Source of the DNA: Apostichopus japonicus
Taxonomy: Eukaryota; Echinodermata; Holothuroidea; Aspidochirotida; Stichopodidae
Assembly: GCF_037975245.1 (NCBI RefSeq)
Contig: NC_092561.1
Span: 7,324,501 to 7,388,500, forward strand
Reading direction: 5' to 3'
DNA: 64,000 nt
The notes under the pieces are model-generated. The model saw only the letters and a list, made by a program, of their open reading frames with translations. It had not been told where the DNA came from and did not search any database. Below are positions 43,860 through 56,100 of the stretch, piece after piece (positions within the stretch are counted from its first letter, which is position 1; every line of letters starts with the position of its first letter). A program made the translations under genes and the position numbers.

Positions 43860-46400
43860 TGAAGTTTCTCTCGATCTTTTTTCATAAGAATATATTAAAA
43901 ACGAAAAAAAAAAGAAGAAAATTACAGTTACAGTAACATCACATTATTCCACATGAACTCGTCAATGTAATATCGAGTGAAACTGACCTTAGATATTATG
44001 GGGTGGGGGTGTGGGTGGGTGTTGGGGGGGGAGGTCTCTATCGTTATTTCATAGAGATAATATAGGGAATTAGTGGAGGCCGGGCCGTTGGCGGAGGTGA
44101 AGCATATATTGCCTCATATATGCCGCCTAGAGGGCAAGGTCTCCTTCGAAGAAAACCATGCAGTCTTTTTTTATGATACACGATAGCCGAGTTATACTAC
44201 CGAGATTTATAGTTTCTGGGATAATAAAGCTGCGCAGAATCTTGCAAATAAAAGATCAATTTAACAGTGGCCCGAAATTCATATACTATGCCCTTGTCAC
44301 ATGAAAAGAAGTTATTCAATTTTTTTGTGTACAGAAACGCAAGCAAGTCGAGAATTATAACAACTACATTTAGATGCTATTGAGTAACCAATAAAAGTTC
44401 CAATAATACATGCAGTCAAATACAATACCGATACATTTACATTAAACCGTACACGTTAAAATGAAAATTCCCTTTGAAAGTTGTTTATTACGTACCTTCA
44501 AGACAACGATAACACAACAGTCACCCTTCAGCTCTGAATTTATGAATAACACATATATAGGTATAAGGCGTTATCACAATGTAACTTGTATGTGTGGGTG
44601 TACACAGTGATTCAATGGAGTATGTATACCTCACTATGAAGCAACAATAAGACTAAGTATCCGTTGCGCATTCGACTGAATTAACTTTAATGGATGCCGT
44701 AAAAGTATTTTTGTATTAAGGCGCATATCTACGCGACTAACAGCCGTTTCGACGAGCGCGCTCCACACTCGGTAGACAACGCGTCCAACGGTGTCGCTTT
44801 TTGTAGGCGCTTCGCGCGCGGTAGCCAAAGCGTCCATCTTATATTCATAAGTGCGCGCTCTGCATGCCGTGTCCAGCGCGCGCGATCGTGCTTTGAGATC
44901 AGCACACGCCCTGCGTGTTGTATCGATCGCGTGCATATTATTGCCTTAAGCATGTTCAGTGGTTTCTAGTTTTGTTTGCTTGAATGATAACCAATATCTG
45001 AATACAAGTTTACATCGTAGCCTGTGTGGGCCGGGTGCACCGGTGATGGCAATATTGTTACTTACGCCGTTACACACTCATATGTGTTATATCTTTTCAC
45101 CTAAGTAACCAAACACTACCATCATCATATTTAACAAATAAAACAAAAATTATAAAAAACAAAACAACGATCGGGACTGCTAATCGTTTGACCGATTATA
45201 GACAACGAAATAGCATCAATATTGCTTATGTTGTGCAAAAGAAAAATACCAGCCATTTTTTATTCGAAAATTTGATCCATGTTAAGCATATCATATTATA
45301 TCATATCGATTGTAAATATCGGTATGATATCAAAAAAAGTTTAAATGTCTACAACATAATCATGTTTAACAAATCCACTGACCACAGGACCGAGCGATTG
45401 TTGGAAGATATCTATATGGCATTATAAATATTGCAGATATCAATAATATAAATATTAATGTAAAGCTATATTCTATTCTGATTTTTTTTCTCTCGTCTAG
45501 CTGGAAATTGAGTCACATGTAATTACATAAAGTAGGTTTTATACACAATTCCGTACAAGAGGTTTTAAGCTTATATTTAATTGGTTTATTAGCAAATATG
45601 TCAGCACATTTCTTTCTACTATTGTAACGGATGTTAGTATATCAGTCGGTCTATAAAATCTCCTTGCTGTTGAAAAGAAAAACAGTATATCAAACACTTA
45701 TAGCTTAGTATATAAGTACCGTATATCATACGTCAAATAAAGTGTTTATTTTCATCAAACTAAACCAATAATAAAACACCAGTTTGGTCAATAAACTATA
45801 TACTTAGACCTTTAAGTAGTATTAATAATTACTAAGTATACGAATCATTGGCCCATACGTTACATCTGTGGTGTTTATATATAGGGCCCTACACGTATAC
45901 ACAAACAGTACCAATATGCACTTACTAACATAATAAGTATATCCTAGAGGAACAACACCATTTCAGTGTATTTGTATACGTTATATACATCTTTAGTGCC
46001 CAAGCTATTTCACAACACGGACCGACGAAATAACTGTCCCTTTTATGAAAGAAAATCTATATTATTGGAAAATTAAGAGACGATCATACTTTTCGCTCAT
46101 CAAGAAAAAGAAAATGAGAAAGATATTAAGGGATGGTAATTTGATATTTTTATGAAAATTGGAGGAAATTATCGATTCCATCATCATAACAAAAGTTAAA
46201 ATCGTTATTTCAGAGGCTATAAGGGTCATGGTGGTCTTTATATGTCATAGCAGTGTTGTTACGAGACGTAAGTTGGGTCACCACCTATATTAGAAACAAC
46301 CAAAATGAACAATGAAATGGACGAACATATCTCTCCTTATTATATGAATAGAAGCGTACATTCTATAAGTGCAGGAACTCTGACCACTTTCAAATCGGTT
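43860..46400. other. Intergenic, no gene seen
   Basis: Left part should contain the promoter of the minus-strand 235-residue gene; no TATA-type element stands out. A GC-rich island with GCGCGC motifs lies at about 44745-44940, unusual in an AT-rich setting. The rest is AT-rich with short open frames lacking recognisable features. Confidence 0.45.
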
Positions 46401-46560
46401 AACAATCTTACTTGTCCTCAGTTCTTCTTAGAAAGAAAGAACTATTCTTGAATAAATATGATATATGTATCTATATGCAAAAGTGTGGTTTTATATATTT
46501 TTACCTGCAGTCGATAAAGTTCACCGTTACTGTAAATATGGGATCAAATTTGTTATCGGT

Positions 46561-46752
<192 letters not shown>

Positions 46753-46759
46753 TATATAT

Positions 46760-49700
46760 ATCTTTGCCTGCATGGGTTACAGTGATATACTTGTTGCAGT
46801 TTTTTTTCCCTAAGTGATGTTTATTAGGTTTTCTAGCATATTTAAAGGCAAAACTGATGACATTTGACTTATCAGTTGGACGTTTAAAACCTTTTCGCCA
46901 AAAGTTTCTGTAGGTGACAATGCAATAAATGAACACAAAATAATATACTTTATCTCACCTTGGTCACATTATTACGCATGTCTCCTTTTCGGTAGAATCT
47001 CGGCAAATACAGAGCCCCTTTTTCTCCTCGACGAAGATGACAATGCTATTATACTTTATGCAGTCTTTTAAGAGAAAGTCATTCGGGTTATGCAAATACC
47101 TCCAGACCCAAGATGATTTTAAATGCTTATAAATCTTTATCAATACATGTCTAATTTAAATCTACATAAAGTCCTGACTTTCAGACAAGAAAAGTCCGAC
47201 GGAAAATATGTCCGAACGCCAAGAAACGTATAAACAGATCCACGGTGGTAATTTTATAACAAAATTCACATATCGATGTAAATTGTGAACTGTAAACGGT
47301 CCACAGTATTATCCTTTTAACGACAACTTCCGTTTAAGAACTGATCGAAGTCAAATCTTCAAGCCGTCACACCTACGATATTTTGTAAAAGAATGACACC
47401 AGTTTGCCACAATAAAAATATTTCAGTGTTTCATAATATAAACATTGTGAAATATGTCGGCAAGATCGTCGTGTAGTCTTTGACAACCACGCAAGGGTTA
47501 TGAACTTCCGCGTATCATGTGAAGTTCGACGCTGTTCTTTAGAATTTTGCTCCCTCCCTCCGTATAACTCTGTAAAAACGTCACATGTAAGAGTATACAC
47601 GCGCATGCTGCACTCACTGATCTGTACACTAGTGTACAGATCAGTGGCTGCACTGTGTCGGAGTATAGTATCGGAGAAGTGGGAAAAGGCTATTTGGAAC
47701 TATGCAAGCAGCGTGTTTGATTAGTACATGTCAAATGATATATTATAAGGGCATATTTAAGTGGTTTAAGTTGATTGCTTTAGCAATATTGCTGAACACT
47801 TTAAGTTGTGCATCTAATGCGAAATTCTCATCCTCATAGCATTTTACATGGCGAAGATATGAATTTGGTTTCAATTTCCATTTTATATTTCTAAATTCCA
47901 TCTGGCAACAGCAGGTTAAAAGTCTTTCAGTTTTTCATAATAATTCAATCATTTATCCTCAGAGGAAATATATTACCTACAAAAAATGATTTTTAAAAAA
48001 AAATTATTAATACAGAGAATATTAACAGCTAAGTATACATTTCAAATACATGGTTTCAAGGATAAAATAAACAAGAATATTTAAATACCATACGGTTAAA
48101 CTTTTTAAATAACATCTGTCGGAAGTAAGAGAAGGGTTAACCAGACCATACTAGGTTACATTCAATCAACCATATATCGAGTTGGGTGCAAACAACCGTA
48201 GTGTGCACTTTGCATACGTACTTCTGTTTACCACTAGAATATCCCGTTGAGCTTAATCCCATGATTCGCCCCATAAAGAGGGTTTGTTTTGGCAAAGCCT
48301 GACAGCCAAGTACACTGCGACTGTATAGCGAATAATTTTTCTTGATAGTTATTACTATTGTTTTGGGGGTTTTTGTTTGTCCCAAATACAGCTATACTAT
48401 AGGGTATACACAATGTCATAATATTATAACAAATCCTATAAAGTCCCCAAAATGCCTAGTTTCACTTCAGGCAGTTCTCTGAATACGTATAAACTTTTAT
48501 GACAGTTTATATATAAGATAGCGTAAAGTCTGTTCACCTCTTAATCTCCGGTGAAGGAAATTTCTCACTCCCTTGAGAATGATAGAAACAAATATGTATG
48601 TTTAAAGCAAATATTTGTTTTCAGCTCCGGGCTGCAACTTTGCGAAACCTAACAATTATATCTCAGAATGAGCTTGAAATAACTTGCTGAGTGTAAATAA
48701 GACAATTTAGATTTTTCAACAAGTGAACAGTTATTGGTTAGAGCAAGACATTTTTTTCTATATGTTCGAGAGTGACATTTTTCACTCTATAGTATTAATC
48801 ATACTTAAAAGAACAAATTGTCACAATTTTGGAGTATTTCCATCATTCTTTGAAGGTGAACACTCGACTTTAGTGAAGATTTTGACATTTCGAAATGTAT
48901 TGCCATGAAACGTTAACATCGATAACATCAAACTCAAGGAAATACCTGGCTTTTATGTTTACCTATACCTGTTCAGATCTGACGAGAGTTGGTGTTTGTG
49001 TGATTGAGAGAGAGAGAGAGAATGGTCGAGAAGTGTGGGGCGGGGGGGGGGGGGAGCTACGGAGAAGGTCCGGAAGGATATGCAATAATGAATAGTGTAT
49101 TATAACATCTTTAATTATATTTCAGCAAATATGAAGTATGGTGGCAAAATAAGGCCTGGTGGCACATTTGTCTCCGCCGCCCATCTCCATCGATCAGTAA
49201 CCTGTGAAACGGACATCCCTCCAAGTTTTCTATCAAAGTTTAATACAAGGTGTTAATTTCTTACGCCATGTATAGGGAGCAGCTCCCTGTACCACTAAAT
49301 CTAAACAACGGTTCACCCATTACGCACGGTAAAGTATAAGGCGTAGAATCGGCCCTCTGTGATTGACGTTCACAAAAAAAGGCAAAGCTATATATACAGG
49401 CGCACACCAATATGCAGAGAAGTTACCGCTGTGTCTAATTTGATTCGTACCGGTATATGACATGAACGTGTACGTACCATGTGTTACCCACACCATATGA
49501 TACTAACAAAGGTGGGTTTTCCCCGATAACTGTACACTGCCAGCAATAACAAGAAATAAATAAAAACAAAAATAAATCAATTAATATGAGAAAAGGACGA
49601 GAAGAGGAAATATTGAGACAAATATTTCTAATGAATTATACTCTATATGAAACAACATAATCAGACCAGTGAGGCAGTGGGGTGAAACAAGGACTTTATT

Positions 49701-51870
49701 CTGTAAATAATCAATTATACACCATTAATTGAGCCCTCATTAGATATTTGTCCACGCACGAAAGGGTTTGTTCCTGCATGTTTACTTTTGATAACATTGT
49801 TAACAGTAAATGGAGTGTCACATAGTTAGGTTTATTCAAAATTGTGCGTAAAACCAATAGACCAACTTTTCTTGCAATATTTCATAAAAATTAACTTCTG
49901 CAAGAGAAATATTTACTCAAACTGTTCCTTTAACATGGTATTTCAACAAGATTAACCTAGGCCACATATAGTATAGCCACGATATGAGGTTATCTTAATT
50001 AACCTTTTAAGTTTGTGTACTAGGGTTGAGTGGAATCGAAATTTCAACAGGTGCTTTTAGTTTTGATTTATGCTTTTGGGTCTGCGGAAAGTTCATGGGT
50101 CAAGCTATTTGTGGTCTGGCGCGCAATTTGAAGATTTACGCCTCAAACTAGAATTGTTATTTTTAGATGGAGGAGGGGAAGAGGTGGTTTTAGGTGGTTG
50201 CTTGGTCCCTGCTGTCATATTATCACTGTATTGTTGGTATAAACAAAGCATGCCTTTGCTGCATTGTGTTTCACACAGGACACAGTCTTGTTTAAGGACT
50301 TTCTTAGTGAGAGATAATGGCATGGGCAAAGTAATTTAGCTCAAGGTAAAAAGGTAAGGTTATCAAGGAAGGACTGAAATTCCTATATTCTTCCGAAACA
50401 CAGAGTTTAGTTTGTCCGGGTTGATGCATGCAACTTTTTCTGCGGTACAAAATTCGTAATTTACAGATATAAGTGATAGGTATGACTCTTAAAATAACCT
50501 TCACTTTGTGTTAAGATTAACAATGTCATAATGTCGAGAAATTAATTAAGAAATCTGAAGTTGGAAAATATTAAAAAAGAGTTATACTTAAGAAGGGTCG
50601 TTTTATGAAAAACACTCAAATTTATGATTTTTCTAGGTTACTTATGTAGAACCAAAGTCACACCGATGCCCCAGTAGTATACCCTTTGACTGCCATGTTT
50701 GTGCCGACTGAACAATTTTCCGTCGTTTACCTCACCCTCCCCTTGTCCAATATCATTCCCCCCCCCCCCCCCCTTGTGCTGACATTACATGTTGTCCTTG
50801 TTCTTTAATGTTCCTCAATACATATCTTGCTGAGTTCACTTCACTTACTCAAATACTCGAGTGACCGGAGTCTGGATTCCATAATACATTGCTTATACTC
50901 CTAATCATATATGGTTTGGCATTCTCCGCGGAGAACGTCTCTAACGTAAGAACGACTGGAATCTCGATTTATGATGTAAACATACATTTACTTCTTGAGA
51001 CCAAAGGTCATCCTGCTGACTCGACAATCTTGACGTAGTTAGACCCAGCTCAAGAAAGAAATGTTTTTCCCACTGGTATTAGTCTATCGTCAAATTATAC
51101 CTACTATTTAGATGGATTTCATGGAGGTTTGTCGTTTATGATGACATATTTTCAGACCGATTGATTTCATGTAGCTTTTGAATCGAATGATTGTCACTCC
51201 CCTAGCGTAATAACAAAGTATCTACAAATTGTAACGTACCAAAGCGTAGCATATGCACTAAATCTACTGTAAGCTAACGTTAGTTTATATGTATAAAGTG
51301 AGGGCGATACCTGTTACACGAAATTAAACAGAAATAAAACAAATCGCAGAATTATGGTCTTGGTAGTGGAACCAACCAAGTCGAGAAATCCAGCTCATAT
51401 TTCTTTCAAAATTAAGAGTCACAACTTCATAATTTATTCCTAACATTCCACCAGTCTCTTCTGAATGTTCTACATCTAGTGGACCTAGGTCTAGCTCTTC
51501 TTAATCTTAGTCTTACTAGCCCCAACTTTAAATTTGGCTAAACTAACTTAAATAGGCTAGTCCTGGTTCTATCCTAGTGTTAGTAGTAGGCCGCCAAGTC
51601 TACTTTTTAATGGGCTAGGCAAAGTTTAAGTTAGTCTTAATTAGGTCCATGGCCTAAGTTAAATTTCATCAGTACTCCCAAAGTTATGATGCTAAAAATT
51701 GCTAAAAGTAATTTTCAAATTCAAAAGTATTTTCTTGACATAGCCTATTGGGGCCTAGACCTATAACCAAAGCTATGAGGGTTTAATTGGAATATGACAT
51801 TTAAAATGTCACAGTGGGGCAAAATACTTTGAGAGTGGCATTAAGGCAACTCTTGAAATGTGAAAATCAT
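46760..51870. other. Long intergenic stretch, no gene seen
   Basis: AT-rich, with G- or C-runs (49037, 50758) and short open frames. A minus-strand frame at 50105-50329 is cysteine- and serine-rich (DCVLCETQCSKGMLC) but has no recognised homologue and no splice support. A perfect palindrome lies at 47615-47646. Confidence 0.45.
47615..47646. repeat. Perfect 32-bp palindrome
   Basis: CACTGATCTGTACACT is followed at once by its exact reverse complement, centred on ACTAGT at 47630/47631, with no spacer. Confidence 0.95.
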
Positions 51871-51881
51871 TGTCCACTATT

Positions 51882-51936
51882 TGGCTTTCTAACTGAAAAG
51901 TTTTGAGACCTGTGTAACTTTTCAGTTAAGAAAGCC
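51882..51936. repeat. Hairpin with 20-bp arms and a 13-base loop
   Basis: GGCTTTCTAACTGAAAAGTT pairs with AACTTTTCAGTTAAGAAAGC-type sequence at 51916-51936, with one bulged base. It could be a miniature element remnant or a small-RNA precursor; the arms are slightly short for a canonical microRNA. Confidence 0.8.
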
Positions 51937-52621
51937 AGCCTACTATAGCTTGTTGGGTTTCATAACTCCTTGATGTAGGCCTATTATATGGCCATATTAA
52001 ACTTGCTACTGGATTAATTTATGTTAAAAGTTTACATTATCCTGTATAAATGCTTGTTCCAGGTATTTCTATATGCTCTGATAATGTAGATAGCTAATAG
52101 CATGTTAAGTGGTAGGCCTACCCACTTATTTTCAGTAAAATTATCTGCCACAATAATGGTGTAGGCCCTGCTAGTGTTTGCTACATTCTTAATCAGGGTT
52201 GTAGGAAAGAACATTGTCAAGGAATAGAACTTCTCTACATATAAAACATGTATATCTGTTGTGAGACTATATCAAACTTATCAGTAGGCCTATTATTTTT
52301 TACTTGTGTAGTTGTGTGGAAGGAGATATTAAGAGTACTTTGCAAACATAAACCGTTGATTAAACTGTAACTGACATTGTTTTAAAAAGTTTTAAAAGTA
52401 ATAAACAGAAAGGAAACTTCCTTGTAAGACACAATAGAAACTATAGGGTTCTGTTGCAGTCTTTCATTACAATACAAGACAGAGAGTAATTCTCTCCATA
52501 TATTCATAGCATGAGAGATTATGCTTTGATTCACTGTTTAGCTTATTTTTGCCCAAAAAATTAAAAGTATATCTAAGGATTGTTTTTTTTAATACTCTGG
52601 ATAAAAAAAAGGTATAGAATA

Positions 52622-53113
52622 CAGGGATGTGCCCACGCTGGGCGGCACTGGGCGGCCCCGTGCAGCACTAAAAATTACCGCCCAGCACTGTCTTAAAGAT
52701 CGTGAATCCCACCCAGCACTATTTTCATCTAAAATCTCGACATTCCTAACAAAATATTGGGCCTAGCCTATGCCAAAATCATACAGACTAATAATGCATC
52801 AGTTACGCATGCGAGAAACATTACTTACGGCTCTCAATCGGTCCCTTGTAAAATCTCTTTGACACTAACTAATAACTTTTACCAGATACATAATACATTT
52901 CACTAAAAAAAATTTAAAAATGTAAATTGTTAGCAAAACTAGTACTTGTCTATGTGCTTAAAAAGCTACACAAGTGCCAGCATTTGGCATCTGAGCACCT
53001 TCAAAAATAAAAAAATTTCTCCAAGGGGAGGGGGACACCCCCTCTCGTTAGACCCCTCCCCCAGGAAGGTGAACAGTATACCCGGCTCTCAGGAAATCCT
53101 TGGCACATCCCTG
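52622..53113. mobile_element. hAT-like MITE with CAGGGATG end and 6-bp target duplication
   Basis: Left end CAGGGATGTGCC and right end GGCACATCCCTG are an exact inverted pair. AGAATA stands directly outside both. The G/C core (GGGGAGGGGGACACCCCC) matches the MITE at 7781-8241 in the opposite orientation. It ends 52 bp before the splice acceptor of the giantin start-codon exon. Confidence 0.85.
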
Positions 53114-53164
53114 AGAATATAAAGAATAATTTATGGTAATATATTTATATTTTTAATCTTTCAG

Positions 53165-56100
53165 ACTGCAAGTGCAAATATCACCTGCTAGCAGAATGTG
53201 GAACCGTCTCTCAAATATTGCTCAAAACGTTCAATCACAGTTAGATACAGTTGTTGACAATGTAAACAAATCCATCGCTGAAGAACCTGAGTCACAAACA
53301 GATGATATTGATAACAGCCAGTTAGAGCAAGTAAGTGTCAAGTCCAAGCCACTTTTGTCAAGACATACATGTACAATATTAAAACATTTGATACTTAAAC
53401 AATGCCACCGCATCCAATATCCAAAAGTTATGGCAGGGAAATAGTATTCAGTGTAAAGTTTATAAATGATATGTAACTTTTATGAATGCAGAAAGTGTTC
53501 GTGTGCCGGCTTTGAGCCATGTGGTGGTGATATGATTTCTTGCAAACTGTATCAAAGGTGTCAATTTGTATCAAATGTTATGCCATATTAACATGTAGCC
53601 GTAGTGCAATTTCGTTTGCGACAATTTTAAGTTTTGCGAGACCGTTACTGTAAATCAGTGACTGATATTAATGTTAACACTGTGCACCATTCAGACCTCA
53701 ACAATGGAAGGAGCCAGCCCTTCCCCCGACACCAGCTTCATGTCCGCTGGAGATGCTAGCTTTGTCAGTCCGTCAGATGCTCAAGAGCAGCTGGAGGAAC
53801 AGAATCGTCTGATTGGCCAGCTGAAGTCGATGATACGACAGAGGGACAAGGAACTCACCGAAACAAATGCCAAACTATCGAAGGTTAAATTGCAGGCGAA
53901 AGCTAAGATAGTATCTTTGAATACACAAGTGGAGGAATTAAAGAAAAAGAGCTCACAAGATGGAGATTCTGCTGAGAAAACACCAGAGGTATTACTCTTT
54001 ACTCTTTATGTAGTGTGTGGTGTTGGAGGTTCTTATTTTTGCTTTAACATGGTGAAAAGTGTCATAATTAACCACAGTTTACAAGTCGATTTTGTAAAAG
54101 GGCTGGTAAACTGTATGCAACTCACCTTATACATACTGTAGTAATAACTGCTTCATACTGTATGCATTATTTTCAGCTTTTTCAGATCAGCCATTGCCAG
54201 AACGTACCTTGCTAAAATATGTTGGTGTCCCTGTTATATCAGAATTAATGACACTGCTGGTGACACTATGATTAAATCTGCTAAAATTCCCCCCCCCCCC
54301 AAAAAAAACTGTGTGGTACCTTTGTTTCTTCACATTTTGGAGGAAAGATGCAAAAATTGATAGGAGAGGAGAAAAGAGTATAAAAAAGATGTTAGTATAA
54401 TTTATTAGATTGTTTTCTTGGCAATGGATCAAAAGAGGTGGATCTCCCAGTTGATTATGTTCATCCATATGTCACATTCCTCTGTGTTTTGTACCAAAAC
54501 GGTAGGCCTGGTTGTCTGACAGAGAAGATCCTTATCAAGTTGCCCCGACCTTTTGTGAACTCATGCCCTTGATTGTTTTGAATGTTCTTGCTTAATATTG
54601 TTATAATCTTGATTTCTTGGCTGCTCATTTTTTTCTTTTTGTCATTTAAGTACCTCTCATCCATCGCAAGTTTCATGCATGACTGGGTATTATGTAATCG
54701 ATCCTTCGTAATTAGCATTTCCATACAAAAGTAATCATTTTTCTTTGAACAACGGCAGTTTATTAAACTTCCTAGGCACAATATTATTGAATTCATTTTC
54801 ACATATTTTTTTTATTACAATCACTCACCATAGTTCGCCAATAAAAGCATTTTGTTTTGGTTTTGCATGTCCAATATCATCAGCATTTAACATGGGTAAT
54901 ACCCCCTTTTTTTAACTTGCTTAATTAATTTGTATTTTTCAAGCCTTTTATGTTTTGCTACACATGAAAGTTTCCAAATACCTATTCCTGTTTTGGTGAG
55001 CCATTCAGGTATTAACAGCACAAATCTGGAATTTTGACTCTAATTTCTCATCGAATAATAGGTTGAAGAAGGTTCCTCAAACAGGGGCAAGCTTTTGCTT
55101 TTGAAAAAGAAGTTAGATGACCGCGAAAAGACCCTGCAGGTAAAAACCACGGAAGTCGAAAAGCTGGAAACTTTGGTAAATGCCAAACAGGAAATCATTC
55201 GTCAACAGGAGAATGATTTAGTTTGTCAGAAAGAATCAATTGGCCAACTCGAAGAGATGAGCCGTAAAATATCTGGAGAGTTAGATGAAGCAAGCAGACA
55301 ACTAGAGAAGAAAGAGGCCATCATTGGGGCAATGAGAAGTGGGGGCCACGGGGAGTCATTAGTCCAGGTACTACTAATCTAGCTTTGAGTTTATTGATGG
55401 TTTCCCTGTGTACATGCTTTTGCTGTGTTCAGATTCACAAAATTGGGGAAGTTGGGGACAGTGGGAAATCATTTGTGCAAGAACTAACCTCTTTAGTTTA
55501 CAGTCAGTATTTTGGTAGATTTTGCTTTCTTGAAGAATTGAAGGAAAATGTCTGCATCCAACAGAGGGCATTACAAAAAAAAAAAAAAACACAAAAAAAG
55601 ATGAAAAAATAAATTAAAAAAATAAATAAATGAAAACTAAACCGAATAAAAAATTGTTTAAGAAACAGATTGTGGTTTATCTTGACATTAAAACATCTGT
55701 ATTGTTAATATGTCTTTGTCTTCTGGTCTTGTCAGAAATGTCAGAAAAGAAAACACCTCAAAAGAAAGACCGTGTGACCAAACATAAAGCAAGAAACATT
55801 GTGTCTTGCATCCTGACTGCCATTGCTAGGATTGTCTAAACTTCTCACAAGATGGTGTCTAAACTCCCTTCTCCTTTAACAAAATGAAAGAAATGTATAT
55901 ACATATTGTACTGCTTGTTGCCTCTAAGAATATCAGTTTCAAGTCTCCAAATTTTAGATTCTTCCTTAGCAAGTGCATGTGTCAGGGGATGTTCCTTGAA
56001 AACATTCTGAACAAAAGAAAAGAATTGGATAAAATTTGATTAAACATTCTGTCTTAATTTGCTGTATAGTATAGCTTTGCACTTCAACTGATTGACTTCC

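Noticed and set aside
50105-50329. Minus-strand 74-codon frame with a Cys-rich segment
   Set aside because: No splice context, no recognised family and nothing around it to support a gene.
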